64,000 nt of DNA. Source: a virus. The stretch is from IMG/VR virus record IMGVR_UViG_3300045971_000247, positions 1 to 64,000 of that record. The stretch is one strand, 5' to 3'. Numbering within the stretch: position 1 is the stretch's first letter; each line of letters begins with the position of its first letter. This document shows positions 15,950-24,885 of this stretch, one piece after another. The notes under the pieces are model-generated. The model did not search any database. It saw nothing but the letters and a program-made list of their open reading frames with translations, and was not told the origin of the DNA. A program made the position numbers and the translations under genes.

Positions 15950-16327
15950 CCAACGTACTGCGCATCCACACGTGCGCAGTGCGGCGTTCACCAACCATAT
16001 ACACGGTATCCGAACGTCGACAACAGGAGAACATCATGTATCGCAGGTGGTAAAGCCCAGCCGGATGCTGCAAAGCATCCGATTGTGTTTTCGATCAGCA
16101 AAGCATGCGGACAACACCCTCCGCACGCGACTGAAACTCGCACGCCTGAGCGAGTGATAAACGAACCCAGGACGTTTACCCACAGCACAACGCACAGGGG
16201 CTGTGAGCTACGAAACGCTCACGCATCAAGGTTGGGTCTTAATGCAGAACATAACGCGATGCACCCACTGCATGCTGGACACCGTAACCAGCACCTCAAG
16301 CCAACTCTCAACTCTCAAGGAAACGAA
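15950..16327 (+). other. Intergenic region with mini-ORF and hairpin
   Basis: No credible gene in 378 nt. An AGGAG-preceded ATG at 16036 opens only a five-codon ORF (MYRRW), a possible leader or gene remnant. A hairpin at 16063-16080 follows. The last 20 nt hold the AAGGAA ribosome site of the 16328 gene. The rest shows nothing I recognise. Confidence 0.4.
16063..16080 (+). terminator. Small GNRA-loop hairpin, weak terminator
   Basis: 7-bp stem GGATGCT/AGCATCC with a GCAA tetraloop, followed by GATTGTGTTTT. T-run is interrupted, so termination would be partial. It lies directly after the five-codon ORF, an attenuator-like arrangement. Confidence 0.4.
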
Positions 16328-17401
16328 ATGACTGTTCATCAAGTCTCTCGCGGCACCATCAGCAACCCCATCACCATCCCCGTCCCCGATCTGCTCGACC
16401 TAGTCAAGACCTACCTGCCGGGCGACACCGGCATCCCCGTGATGTACTCGATCACCGGTGGACTGGCATTCCGCGCCGCACGCTTGGCCGGCATGATCGC
16501 CAACGCGCTGGCCTCGGACATCCGCAACGACACGTCGGGCCGGACGTCCATCGACTCGTACAACGACGCAATGAGCCACCTCGACGCGTTGGAGTCCGCA
16601 GCCATCTCCTTCGAGGAAGCCGGCAGCACGCGGCGCAACATGTGCGACGACCTGACCAAGCTGCTGCACTACAAGCGCGCGGCCGATGACTACACAGTCA
16701 CCATCATGGGCGAGTCCAAGGCACCGGTGACGGATTGGCACAGCACGCTCGATGTCGCCAGCAAGCCCGCACCGATCGACATGTGGAAGCTCGACCACCT
16801 GTGGGCGCTGTACCTCGACCAGTGCAAGGGCTACCCGCTGATGAACCGTGCCGAGTACGACATGCTCAACACGCGTGAACTGTCTGGCCAGGACGCTACG
16901 TGGCGCAACCACAAGCAAGCAGTGATGAACATCATCGACATCGCCGACCGCGGTGACAGCATCGACTTCTACCAGCTGGACCTCCAAACCCAGCTGAGCC
17001 TGCTGAACAGCTACGCCACACCGGAACGCTTGGCCAAGTTCCGTGCAGCGGCCATGCGTCGTGCTCGCAACCCGTTCGAGTTCGACGCATCCTTGCGCCT
17101 GCACACGGCGTTCGTGAAAGCCTGCGAACGCGCCACGCACCATCACCGGTACGCCAACATCGGTGACAAGACCATCGTAGCCAAGCGCGAGCCCATGCCC
17201 ATCAAGGTGCCGGCCTTGCGCAAAGACAACAGCCCGGTCGGGAAGTACATCGACCGGGTCAACGAATCGCTGGACAAGGAAGCCGAACTCGACGCCAAGG
17301 CCAGCAAGCGCAAGCCCGCCAAGCCTCGCGGCAAGATCGTCGCTCAAGAGCACCTAGCTGAAGTGATGACCACGATCGCTGACACCCCGAACGACCTGTA
17401 A
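16328..17401 (+). CDS. Large early protein of unknown function (357 aa)
   Basis: ATG at 16328 after CAAGGAAACG. The first 60 residues have a PVPDLLDLVKTYLPGDTGIP segment and a Gly/Ala helix. The middle is helical and acidic. The C-terminal ~80 residues are very Lys/Pro/Ala-rich (ASKRKPAKPRGKI), suggesting DNA or RNA binding. No catalytic motif found. It is the last and largest gene of the first early block and ends at a strong terminator. Confidence 0.65.
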   Translation: MTVHQVSRGTISNPITIPVPDLLDLVKTYLPGDTGIPVMYSITGGLAFRAARLAGMIANALASDIRNDTSGRTSIDSYNDAMSHLDALESAAISFEEAGSTRRNMCDDLTKLLHYKRAADDYTVTIMGESKAPVTDWHSTLDVASKPAPIDMWKLDHLWALYLDQCKGYPLMNRAEYDMLNTRELSGQDATWRNHKQAVMNIIDIADRGDSIDFYQLDLQTQLSLLNSYATPERLAKFRAAAMRRARNPFEFDASLRLHTAFVKACERATHHHRYANIGDKTIVAKREPMPIKVPALRKDNSPVGKYIDRVNESLDKEAELDAKASKRKPAKPRGKIVAQEHLAEVMTTIADTPNDL

Positions 17402-17408
17402 AACGGTC

Positions 17409-17438
17409 GAAGCACCTGCCCTCAAGGGCGGGTGCTTC
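17409..17438 (+). terminator. Strong terminator closing the first early block
   Basis: 13-bp stem (17409-17421 with 17426-17438, one G-T pair), TCAA loop, then TTCTATG. It lies 8 nt after the stop of the 357-aa gene. Confidence 0.75.
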
Positions 17439-17475
17439 TTCTATGCCTAACGCCGAAAGGAATGGGTACGCTTAC

Positions 17476-17642
17476 GCGGCGCCGCCAACCTTTTCTATAG
17501 GAAAACACCTCTTCTCTTTCTACCCTCTCTTCTACTCTTCTTCTTTTCTCTAGAAGAAGTTTAGATAGTAAGATAGTAAGATAGTAAGAGAAGAGGTGGA
17601 TTTACCTATGAAAACGGCCTCTTACGCTTGCCCCACGAACAC
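17476..17642 (+). repeat. Intergenic repeat copy 1 (R1), candidate origin or regulatory locus
   Basis: In order: GCGGCGCCGCC, CTATAGGAAAACACC, a long pyrimidine tract, three 8-bp iterons (17563-17586), TACCTATG and CACGAACAC. The same order of elements occurs on the opposite strand at 42985-43121. Inside R1, CACCTCTTCTCT (17506-17517) and AGAGAAGAGGTG (17587-17598) are a perfect 12-bp inverted pair that extends imperfectly to ~30-bp arms. Such AT-rich, iteron-bearing palindromes suit a replication origin or a regulatory hub in front of the primase gene. No ORF lies in 17402-17705. Confidence 0.6.
17563..17586 (+). repeat. Three tandem 8-bp iterons (AGATAGTA)
   Basis: AGATAGTA repeated exactly three times at 17563, 17571 and 17579. 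Too short for a CRISPR or microsatellite gene region; placed in the loop of the R1 palindrome, compatible with initiator-protein binding sites. Confidence 0.7.
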
Positions 17643-17658
17643 ATCACGTTGTCGTGGG

Positions 17659-17669
17659 TCTAAGATAGA
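17659..17669 (+). promoter_or_regulatory. TCTAAGATAGA motif before the primase gene
   Basis: An 11-mer identical to that at 33821-33831, 36 nt upstream of the primase/helicase ATG. Candidate promoter -10 or operator. Confidence 0.35.
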
Positions 17670-17705
17670 GCTACACTGCCTTCCCACCTTTGCTGTTAGA
17701 CAAAA

Positions 17706-20120
17706 ATGCGCGTCTTCTTTTTGCAAACGGCCCAGCCCCTGACCAAGACCTTTTCCAAGCTCCCAGACGGCTCCGTCGAAAAAACCCCTTACCCCAACAT
17801 TTTCAACGTCACGAGCGTCGAAGAGGTCGTCAAAAACACCGCTGACCTCGCCCTCGTACTTGACCGCCACGCGACCGCTGGCGACTGTCTCGTCAAGGGT
17901 CTTCTGCATCGCAAGCTCGTCAACGAGTCCCGTGCCGGCAGCACCAACACCGCCGACACGACCGACTGGATCTGTCTGGACATCGACGGATTGCCTGACA
18001 CCTACATGGACATGGGGACCACGCCCCCAACCCCCATCAAAGTGACACCCGACACGATCCTCGACGCACTCGGGATGGGGAACGTCTCCTACGTGCTCCA
18101 GTGGTCTGCATCCCACAACATCGGCGCCCCGGGCTACCTGCGCTGCCACCTGTTCGTCCGGCTCACCTCCCCGATCGCAGCCCCTGTCATCAAGCAGTGG
18201 CTCATTCAGATCAACCACACCACGCCTCTCCTGGCCGAGTCCATCAGGCTGACCAAGACGGGCAACGCGCTCAGCTGGCCACTCGACGTGACCGCTTGCC
18301 AGAACGACAAGCTCATCTACATCACGCCGCCCATCCTCAAGGGTATCAAGTACCCACTGGGCCGCACCCCCCGCATCTCCTACGTGGCCAAGAGCGACGA
18401 GACCTTCTCGTTTCCCAGCGCACCCAACGCCGTCGCAGCCAACAAGGCACTCACCGACAAGCGCATCGCTGATCTACGCAACGCAGCCGGCCTGCCCGCA
18501 CGCAAGCTCATCACCAAGATGTCGGGCACACATGAAATTCTGCCCAAGCCCGATGCCTGCGAAGTCACCGAGACGCGCACCGAACGTGGCTTCACGTACT
18601 TCAACCTAAACGGTGGCGACTCCTGGGCCTACTTCCACCCCGAAGACAACCCAGACTACATCCACAACTTCAAGGGTGAGCCCATCTACCTCACCAAAGA
18701 GTTGCTGCCAGCCTACTGGGCCACGCTGACCTCCAAGGCCAGCCGCACAACCTCCACGGGCCTGACCTATCTCGCATTCCTCGACCGCCGCACCGGCACG
18801 TACTTCCGCGGCACCTACGACCAGGGCACTGACACCCTGGACCTGAACCCCGCGAAGAACGAGACCCAGATCCGTCATTTCGCTGAACAGTTCGGCGTGC
18901 CGCTGGGCTCCTACATCGCTGAATGGGACATGACGTTCGACCCCAAGGACTCAGTGCGCGTCGACTTCGACAACAAAACGATCAACACCTTCCAGCTGAC
19001 CGAATACATGCGCGCCACCGTCAAGCGCGTGCCCAAGTGCCCGCCGACGATCTTCAAGATCATCCACCACGTGCTGGGCTCTGACACCGACTGCACCGTT
19101 CACTTCATCAACTGGCTGGCGTTCATCCTGCAAGAGCGCACGCGCACCCTGACTGCCTGGGTGCTGCATGGGACGGAAGGCACAGGCAAGGGCGTGCTGA
19201 TGAACCGCATCCTGCGCCCTCTGCTCGGCCGCAACCAGACCACCATGCGCCGCATGGAAGAGTTCAACGAGCCCTACAACGCCTTCATGAAGCAGTGCTT
19301 CCTGGTATTCGTCGATGAAGTCGAGGCCAAAGCCTTCACCAATGAGAAGGGCGTGATGGCCAAGCTGCGCAACTTCATCGTCGAGCCCACCATCCAGATC
19401 CGTCAGATGTACTCCAACGCAACGGAATGGGAAAACTTCACCAACTGGCTCTTCGCCAGCAACCGCCCCGAGCCCGTCGTCATCCCTGCTGACGACCGCC
19501 GCTTCAACGTCGGCAAGTACCAGCCCAAGAAGCTCGGCATGACTGACAAGGAACTCGACCTGATCCCTGGCGAGCTTCAGAACTTCCACGACTTCCTGAT
19601 CGGCTACCCAGTGGACCGCAACGCTGTGGCCACGCCACTGGAGAACGAAGACCGTGACGCCATGATCGCCGTGTCTCAGTCCTCTGTCGACACAGTCGTA
19701 AATGCTCTGCTCGACGGCGACATGAAGTTCCTGCTCGACCAGCTGCCCAGCACCATGGCCTACAGCGGCAACGCACACAAGGCCAGCAAGATCGCCGACT
19801 ACAAGCACGCAGTGCAGACGATCCTGGTGCGTGCAGACGCAAAGACAGGCGACTGCACGATCAGCCGCGATGAGCTTCACGTCATCTTCGAGTACGTGGT
19901 GGGCAATATGCCCGAGAGCCCAAACAAGTTCACGTCCCTCTTGAAACACCACCGCATCCGCACGGGTTACGTGTGGGTGGACGGCAGGACAGTCCACGGC
20001 ATCAAGACGAAGTTCAAGGACGTGGCGAGTTTCGGTAGCTACGCCGGCATGCACTTCCCTGCCCCACCGAAGCCGACAGCGCCCAGCAAGCCAAAGCCCA
20101 CCAAGAAAGCCAAACCCTGA
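17706..20120 (+). CDS. Replicative primase/helicase, D5/DUF5906-like (804 aa)
   Basis: It should prime and unwind DNA at the phage replication fork. The N-terminal part has a DWICLDIDGL motif (~residues 95-105), as in archaeo-eukaryotic-type primase cores. The C-terminal half is an SF3/D5-type ATPase: WVLHGTEGTGKGVLMNR (Walker A, ~residues 482-498), then CFLVFVDEVEAK (Walker B, ~530) and LFASNRPEPVVIP (sensor-like). This is the first gene after R1 and overlaps the next start (TGATG). Confidence 0.85.
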   Translation: MRVFFLQTAQPLTKTFSKLPDGSVEKTPYPNIFNVTSVEEVVKNTADLALVLDRHATAGDCLVKGLLHRKLVNESRAGSTNTADTTDWICLDIDGLPDTYMDMGTTPPTPIKVTPDTILDALGMGNVSYVLQWSASHNIGAPGYLRCHLFVRLTSPIAAPVIKQWLIQINHTTPLLAESIRLTKTGNALSWPLDVTACQNDKLIYITPPILKGIKYPLGRTPRISYVAKSDETFSFPSAPNAVAANKALTDKRIADLRNAAGLPARKLITKMSGTHEILPKPDACEVTETRTERGFTYFNLNGGDSWAYFHPEDNPDYIHNFKGEPIYLTKELLPAYWATLTSKASRTTSTGLTYLAFLDRRTGTYFRGTYDQGTDTLDLNPAKNETQIRHFAEQFGVPLGSYIAEWDMTFDPKDSVRVDFDNKTINTFQLTEYMRATVKRVPKCPPTIFKIIHHVLGSDTDCTVHFINWLAFILQERTRTLTAWVLHGTEGTGKGVLMNRILRPLLGRNQTTMRRMEEFNEPYNAFMKQCFLVFVDEVEAKAFTNEKGVMAKLRNFIVEPTIQIRQMYSNATEWENFTNWLFASNRPEPVVIPADDRRFNVGKYQPKKLGMTDKELDLIPGELQNFHDFLIGYPVDRNAVATPLENEDRDAMIAVSQSSVDTVVNALLDGDMKFLLDQLPSTMAYSGNAHKASKIADYKHAVQTILVRADAKTGDCTISRDELHVIFEYVVGNMPESPNKFTSLLKHHRIRTGYVWVDGRTVHGIKTKFKDVASFGSYAGMHFPAPPKPTAPSKPKPTKKAKP

Positions 20121-20464
20121 TGGCCCTCAACCGCAACCTCTGCTACGCCGCCGCCTACGCAGCATTCTTCGAGATCCTAGTCAACGACGGCGGCTCCGTC
20201 TTCGACTTCATGGAAGAGACTGGCCTTCACAGGAACACTGTGCGCAAGCTGCTCATGGTCATGCGCAACCGCAAGCTGATCCACATCGCCAGCTGGACGC
20301 AGGACTCAGCAGGCCGGTGGGTGCTCCCAGTCTATGCACTGGGCAACAAGCCTGACAAGAAACGACCAGCACCTTTGACAGGCCAGCAACGCAGCGCCAG
20401 AGCCGAAGCTCGACGCATCGCGCGACTCATCGGCTTCAATGCAGGAGCAGGAGCACAAACGTGA
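20120..20464 (+). CDS. Winged-helix type DNA-binding protein (114 aa)
   Basis: Residues ~30-58 (VFDFMEETGLHRNTVRKLLM) form a helix-turn-helix and are followed by an RNRKLIHIASW wing. The C-terminus is basic (RSARAEARRIARL). A small regulator or replication accessory factor; its ATG overlaps the primase stop. It is a possible candidate for lysis-lysogeny control, but no repressor family is recognised. Confidence 0.6.
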   Translation: MALNRNLCYAAAYAAFFEILVNDGGSVFDFMEETGLHRNTVRKLLMVMRNRKLIHIASWTQDSAGRWVLPVYALGNKPDKKRPAPLTGQQRSARAEARRIARLIGFNAGAGAQT

Positions 20465-20901
20465 CCACACCGCAACTCAAACTCTGGACCCTACAAGCGA
20501 TCGCAAAGCACCTGGGCATTCCCGCGGGCTCGGCCCACCACCTCGGGAAGCAGATGACCGCAGCCTACAAGCCCGTCTTCTCCTCACCTTCAGGCAGGGG
20601 CGTTCAAAAATATTACAGCGACGAAGACGCCCAGGCCTTCATGGCGAAGTGGCGAGCAGAGCACCTGCCCAAGCCCACTGAGGTCAAGCCCGTCGCCGTA
20701 TCCACCGGTGCCGAGGCCCAGATCAAGATCCTGGCCAATCACATCAAGGAACTCGACTACCGGCTGGAAGAACAACAGCAGCAGACGCACCAGCTGATGA
20801 CGGTGCAGAACCGCGCACTGCTCGAAACGCTGAATAAGCACAACGCGCTGCTGATGCAGATCGCCAAGGAACTCGGTGTTGAGCCGACGGTGATGACATG
20901 A
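20461..20901 (+). CDS. HTH plus coiled-coil protein (146 aa)
   Basis: GTG start overlapping the previous stop. Residues ~10-60 look like a MerR-like helix-turn-helix (TLQAIAKHLGIPAGSAHHLG) with YYSDEDAQAFMAKW after it. The C-terminal half is a Gln-rich coiled coil (YRLEEQQQQTHQLM). Likely DNA-binding oligomer; target unknown. Confidence 0.6.
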   Translation: MTTPQLKLWTLQAIAKHLGIPAGSAHHLGKQMTAAYKPVFSSPSGRGVQKYYSDEDAQAFMAKWRAEHLPKPTEVKPVAVSTGAEAQIKILANHIKELDYRLEEQQQQTHQLMTVQNRALLETLNKHNALLMQIAKELGVEPTVMT

Positions 20902-21287
20902 AGACCAGCGAACTCACCGGAGCCGCCCTGGACTGGGCGGTAGCGACGTGCCTCGGGTACACAAACCTGCGCCAGCACAGATACACGACTGAATCCTTCC
21001 TGGAGTGGGTCATGGACCCGCCGCCCCGTGTGGAATACGGGCCAGTCGAACTCGGTAACTTGGCTTTCTCGTTCGACTGGTCCCAAGGCGGGCCGATCAT
21101 CGAGCGGGAAAACATCGGCACGTATCGTAGCCCCAAAGCAGGCGGCGGAAGTAACTGGGTTGGAGCGCTGGAACAAGACTATCCATATTTCTTCAGAAGC
21201 GGCCCCACTCCCCTGATCGCCGCCATGCGCTGCTTCGTCGCCAGCAAGCTGGGCGATGACGTTGACGTCCCGAAGGAATTGACATGA
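20898..21287 (+). CDS. NinX-like DUF2591 protein (129 aa)
   Basis: The start (MKTSELTGAALDWAVA), middle (FDWSQGGPIIERENIG) and end (GPTPLIAAMRCFVASKLGDD) match the DUF2591 family found next to replication genes of many temperate phages, including ninX. Role unknown. Its ATG overlaps the previous stop. Confidence 0.8.
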   Translation: MKTSELTGAALDWAVATCLGYTNLRQHRYTTESFLEWVMDPPPRVEYGPVELGNLAFSFDWSQGGPIIERENIGTYRSPKAGGGSNWVGALEQDYPYFFRSGPTPLIAAMRCFVASKLGDDVDVPKELT

Positions 21288-21502
21288 GCATTTTCGACGC
21301 ATGGCGAGCCAACGAGGAGCGCGCCAACCCCGTGGAGGCCGCCAAGCACGGCATCAGCGACAACCACCTCATGCAGGACTTGGACAGCGGCCTGAGCAAA
21401 GCACTGGCCGCAGATCCGAACGCACGCCAACACGCCCGAGAGGCAGCAGCGACGATTACAGCCACTCGGCATGCGCGGGCGCAACCCCAGGAGCCGACAT
21501 GA
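21284..21502 (+). CDS. Unrecognised small protein (72 aa)
   Basis: Starts MSIFDAWRANEERANPVEAA; acidic/Ala-rich helical protein with HLMQDLDSGLSKALAADP. No motif. Chained by 4-nt overlaps on both sides in the accessory part of the replication operon. Confidence 0.5.
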   Translation: MSIFDAWRANEERANPVEAAKHGISDNHLMQDLDSGLSKALAADPNARQHAREAAATITATRHARAQPQEPT

Positions 21503-22335
21503 GCGACATCATCAGCCCCGCACGATGCCCCGGGTGCAATGCCGCCAATGGCGAGCTGCACGCCCTCATGTGCGTGTTCAGGGCCGCAGAGCCCGCCCCG
21601 GCGCAACCCCAGGCCGAGCGCATGGAGTGCCTGCTATCCGCGCAAATTGATCTGCTGCGCGCCGAGCTTGCGGACTTAAAGGCACACACCGCAACGTCGG
21701 TTGCGAGGGAGATTCATGCTTATCTTGAGAAGGTACGGAAGCAGAAACCTATCGGCTACATCGCAACAAGTGCGGCCACCTGGCTGCATGAGAGAGAAGG
21801 CCAACCGCACACGTGGAAGGAGATTCGCATTTACGTGTCGCCGCCAGACATGTTCGAGAATGAGCCCCTCTACGCCGCCCCCATGTCGCAGCCCGCCCCG
21901 GCTCAGTCCCAGGCCGAGAGCGCACCCACTGCGCAGCCGGTGCAGGCCGCGCCCGTGAGCGCGTCGCAGCATCAGGCTCGCGCTGGGGGTGACATGACCG
22001 ACGACCCGAAGCCCGTGGCGTGGATTCACCAATGGGCGCCACACTCTCCCGTGATCGGAAAATCGCTGCACTGGACTGCTCACACCCCCCACGCCAATGC
22101 ACAAGTCATCCGCACCCCCCTATTCGACCGCCCCACCCTGGACGCAGCCATTGCCCAGGCCGTGGCTGCGGAGCGGGAGCGCATGAATCAGCATGCGGGC
22201 GCGTTGGCTGAAACGGCGCGACTGGTGGAGAAGGAGCGGTGCCTGGACATCTGCGAGCAGCACTACAGCATCGAGGGCATCGCGCACGACATCGCCGCCG
22301 CAATCCGCGCCCTCACCCCGACGGCGCCGCCATAG
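21499..22335 (+). CDS. Ead/Ea22-like accessory protein with internal duplication (278 aa)
   Basis: Start ATG at 21499 (AGGAG upstream) encodes a short CPGCNAANGELHALMC segment, a potential zinc site. Then come two copies of a KP-I/V-G/A-Y/W-I module: KPIGYIATSA...PLYAAP and KPVAWIHQWAPHSP...PLFDRP. These are linked by Pro/Ala/Gln repeats (PAPAQPQAER, PAPAQSQAES). Such modules are typical of mosaic Ead/Ea22-like phage proteins of unknown function. It ends the transcription unit, followed by a terminator. Confidence 0.6.
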   Translation: MSDIISPARCPGCNAANGELHALMCVFRAAEPAPAQPQAERMECLLSAQIDLLRAELADLKAHTATSVAREIHAYLEKVRKQKPIGYIATSAATWLHEREGQPHTWKEIRIYVSPPDMFENEPLYAAPMSQPAPAQSQAESAPTAQPVQAAPVSASQHQARAGGDMTDDPKPVAWIHQWAPHSPVIGKSLHWTAHTPHANAQVIRTPLFDRPTLDAAIAQAVAAERERMNQHAGALAETARLVEKERCLDICEQHYSIEGIAHDIAAAIRALTPTAPP

Positions 22336-22356
22336 CCTATCCCCACGCACTCCCTC

Positions 22357-22383
22357 ATAGCCAGAACCTACTGGCTATTTTTT
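22357..22383 (+). terminator. Strong rho-independent terminator
   Basis: Perfect 8-bp stem (22357-22364 with 22371-22378), 6-nt loop, six T at 22378-22383. It is followed by an AT-rich leader with ATTCGATCTAA before the gene at 22423. Confidence 0.85.
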
Positions 22384-22422
22384 CGCCTTCCGTTCTATTC
22401 TCGATATTCGATCTAACAAGCC

Positions 22423-22578
22423 ATGAACGAATTCAATCGCCCCATCTTTTTGCGCCGCGCTGATCCAAGCCCGCTGACTCTCTTCCTGTTGTGCGCCGCC
22501 GCGCTCGTGGCCGTGTGCGCAATGTTCGTCGTGCTCGGCTACCTCATCTCTCCGTCCTCCATCAACCTCTGCAAGTGA
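22423..22578 (+). CDS. Single-pass membrane mini-protein (51 aa)
   Basis: ATG at 22423, stop at 22576. After a basic N-terminus (MNEFNRPIFLRRAD) comes one hydrophobic segment at about residues 17-41 (LTLFLLCAAALVAVCAMFVV). First gene after a terminator and 4 nt before the MoxR gene, so probably expressed with it. No clear ribosome site; function unknown. Confidence 0.5.
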   Translation: MNEFNRPIFLRRADPSPLTLFLLCAAALVAVCAMFVVLGYLISPSSINLCK

Positions 22579-22582
22579 CTCG

Positions 22583-23587
22583 ATGAAACCCTCCACCATT
22601 GCCAACGTCCTGCCCGAACTCATCAACGACGGCATCAGCGTCCTCGTCCACGGCAAAGCCGGCATCGGCAAGTCGTCGGTCGTCAAGCAGGTCACCAAGA
22701 CCATGAAGCGCGACCTCTACGACTTGCGGCTCAGCCAGCTGAGCGAAGTCGACCTCCGCGGCCTGCCGATGCACGACCCGAAGACCAAGCAGGCCGTCTG
22801 GTACCCGCCGAACTTCCTGCCCAAGCCTGACGCCAAGCCCTCTGTCCTGTTCCTGGACGAAATCAATAAGGCCCACCCTGCCGTCCTGTCTGCGGCCTAC
22901 CAGCTGATCCTGGACCGCCGGCTGGGCGACTACCGCCTCCCCGACAACTGCGGCCTCATCGCCGCCGGCAACACGGTCAGCGACCGCGGCGACATCCACA
23001 CCATCCCCGCACCGCTGAACAACCGCTTCATCCACATCGACTTCGAACTCGACCCCGAGGACTGGCAGCGCCAAGCCAGCGCAGACGACGTGACCCCCGC
23101 CATCCGTGCCTACCACCGGCTCAAAGGCGGCGCCGCGCTGCACGTGTTCGACGCGGCTATCAACCCGCGCGCATTCCCAACGCCGCGCAGCTGGTACACG
23201 GTCGACAAGATTCACAAGAACAAGAAGTACACCGCCAGCGAGCGCGTGCAGCTGGTCGCCGGCACGATCGGCGAGGGCGAGTCGGCCGCGTTCCACACGT
23301 TCCTCAACGAACTGACGAACATGCCCGACATCGACAGCATCCTGCTGAACCCGAAAGAGGCCAAGCTGCCGGGCTCCCAGTCGGTGATGCACACCGTCGT
23401 GACGACGCTGGTCGACAAGTGCCGCGCTGCGAACTACGCCAAGCTGATGGTCTACATCGAGCGGCTTCAAACCGAGATGCAGGTCGTCTTCAACCGGCAC
23501 GTGGTCATCAAGGACCACAACATCACCTCACGCAAGGAGTACATAGATTGGTGCCTGAAGAACCAAGCGGTGTTCGGTGTGATCTGA
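22583..23587 (+). CDS. MoxR/AAA_5-type ATPase (334 aa)
   Basis: An AAA+ chaperone-like ATPase. Walker A is HGKAGIGKSS (Lys30), Walker B is SVLFLDEINKA (~residues 87-97), with a sensor LIAAGN and a later NPRAFPTPRSW segment. MoxR proteins usually act with a VWA-domain partner; here a metallopeptidase/VWA protein is encoded at 24882 and DUF3150 at 23847. The set probably remodels a protein complex during replication or host takeover. Confidence 0.8.
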   Translation: MKPSTIANVLPELINDGISVLVHGKAGIGKSSVVKQVTKTMKRDLYDLRLSQLSEVDLRGLPMHDPKTKQAVWYPPNFLPKPDAKPSVLFLDEINKAHPAVLSAAYQLILDRRLGDYRLPDNCGLIAAGNTVSDRGDIHTIPAPLNNRFIHIDFELDPEDWQRQASADDVTPAIRAYHRLKGGAALHVFDAAINPRAFPTPRSWYTVDKIHKNKKYTASERVQLVAGTIGEGESAAFHTFLNELTNMPDIDSILLNPKEAKLPGSQSVMHTVVTTLVDKCRAANYAKLMVYIERLQTEMQVVFNRHVVIKDHNITSRKEYIDWCLKNQAVFGVI

Positions 23588-23829
23588 AGCTGCCTGAGTG
23601 GCTGGGGCGGACGCCGTTCAACGACATGATGAGCTACGCCCCAGGACTCAGCAAAGGCCACCCTACCTGGAGCACAACGGCCCACTGGGCCTGCTGGGCC
23701 GGAGCCGCCTACGGCTGGTACCACTCGCCCTTCGACACCCACACCATGGCCCTCGCCGGCAACAGACGAGCCCTCGTAATCATGCGGCGGTTCTACACCG
23801 AACTCATGACCGCGAGACTTACCAAGTAG
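23551..23829 (+). CDS. Unrecognised small protein (92 aa), non-ATG start
   Basis: The frame overlaps the end of the MoxR gene. AAGGAG at 23533-23538 places the start at TTG 23548 or GTG 23551; the GTG is used here. The protein has LPEWLGRTPFNDMMSYAPGL, a Trp/Ala-rich middle and a hydrophobic/basic end. Lies within the MoxR-VWA operon; role unknown. Confidence 0.5.
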   Translation: MPEEPSGVRCDLKLPEWLGRTPFNDMMSYAPGLSKGHPTWSTTAHWACWAGAAYGWYHSPFDTHTMALAGNRRALVIMRRFYTELMTARLTK

Positions 23830-23846
23830 CTCGACAAGGACTCACC

Positions 23847-24689
23847 ATGCTCCACGAAAAAGCCCTCCTCGTGAATCTCTCCATCTCCCGATGGGGCGCA
23901 CAGAAGACCGACAAGAAGGTCACCAAGGAAGTAACCCGCAGTCATGGGGCAACCGACGACTCCGGCGACTTCCGCAAGTCCCTCGTCGACAAGACCCACC
24001 TCAAGGCCCTGACCGCGTCGTCCAGCGCTCTGCGCGCGTTCAACTACAAGCTCACCCTGCCGTGGGACGACGACGGCCGGCGCATCCTGCCCTCCAAGGC
24101 CTTCGCCGCCTACACCGACGGCTACCGCGAACTGCGGTTGGCCGACGAGAAGCTCGTGCGCGACTTCATCTCTCTCTACCCGAACCTCGTGGCCACAGCC
24201 CGGAACCGGCTCGGCTCTCTGTACGACCCGGCCGACTTCCCTGATCCGAAAACGATCAAAGACAAGTTCGGCCTGAAGCTGAGCATGGAGAACATCCCCA
24301 ACGCCGACGACTTCCGCGTGAACGTCGGCGACGAAGCCGCGGCCATGATCCGCGAACAGATCACGGCCGAGAACGACGCGAAATTCCAGTCGGCGATGAA
24401 GCACTGCTACGAGCGCGTGCAGAAGATGGTCAGCCACATCAGCACGACGCTGCACCAAGAAGACCCGCGCATCTTCGACAGTCTGGTCAACAACGCCCTC
24501 GATCTGGTCGACTGCCTGCCGATGCTCAACCTCGCCGACGACCCGCTGCTCGAAGACTTGCGGACAGATCTGAAGGCCATGCTGCCGCACCCCGACGCGC
24601 TGCGCACCAGTGAGCACACGCGGGCCAAGACCGCCGACGCGGCCGACGCGATCATCGCCAAGATGGCTGCCTATGGTCGCGTGGTCTAA
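23847..24689 (+). CDS. DUF3150-like protein of the MoxR-VWA module (280 aa)
   Basis: The N-terminus (LLVNLSISRWGAQKTDKKVT) followed by a short DFRKSLVDKTHLKAL stretch and the YKLTLPWDDDGRRILPSKAF segment fit DUF3150, a family often encoded between MoxR and VWA genes in phages. The rest is helical and charged. ATG at 23847 is chosen as it starts at the conserved N-terminus. Role as an adaptor between ATPase and VWA partner is inference. Confidence 0.7.
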   Translation: MLHEKALLVNLSISRWGAQKTDKKVTKEVTRSHGATDDSGDFRKSLVDKTHLKALTASSSALRAFNYKLTLPWDDDGRRILPSKAFAAYTDGYRELRLADEKLVRDFISLYPNLVATARNRLGSLYDPADFPDPKTIKDKFGLKLSMENIPNADDFRVNVGDEAAAMIREQITAENDAKFQSAMKHCYERVQKMVSHISTTLHQEDPRIFDSLVNNALDLVDCLPMLNLADDPLLEDLRTDLKAMLPHPDALRTSEHTRAKTADAADAIIAKMAAYGRVV

Positions 24690-24885
24690 GCAACTCGACG
24701 CCGCCATCCAGCGCGCCCTGTGGGATCTGGGCCGCAGCAACTGGGCCTGGGACGCCACCTCGAAGCGCTACGAGTCACGCACCCCCGAAGAACGCGAACG
24801 CTGGTGGACTCACGTCGCCAGCGCCAACACAACAAGCTGGCGCGAACTCCGCGTCAAGGTCGTCACCATGAGCCTCACCAAATGA
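24673..24885 (+). CDS. Small protein in the MoxR-VWA module (70 aa)
   Basis: ATG at 24673 lies inside the end of the DUF3150 gene. Trp-rich sequence (QRALWDLGRSNWAWDATSKR) and a WREL segment near the end. Its stop overlaps the next start (ATGA). No family recognised. Confidence 0.5.
   Translation: MVAWSKQLDAAIQRALWDLGRSNWAWDATSKRYESRTPEERERWWTHVASANTTSWRELRVKVVTMSLTK

Noticed and set aside
16036-16053. Five-codon ORF with a good ribosome site as a real gene
   Set aside because: Too short to support; recorded as a possible leader peptide or remnant within the intergenic region.
17495-17501. T7-type promoter (CTATAGGA in R1 and R2)
   Set aside because: Only the initiation-like part matches and no single-subunit RNA polymerase gene is recognised in the window.
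17563-17586. CRISPR or other repeat array
   Set aside because: Only three contiguous 8-bp units, no spacers and no cas genes.
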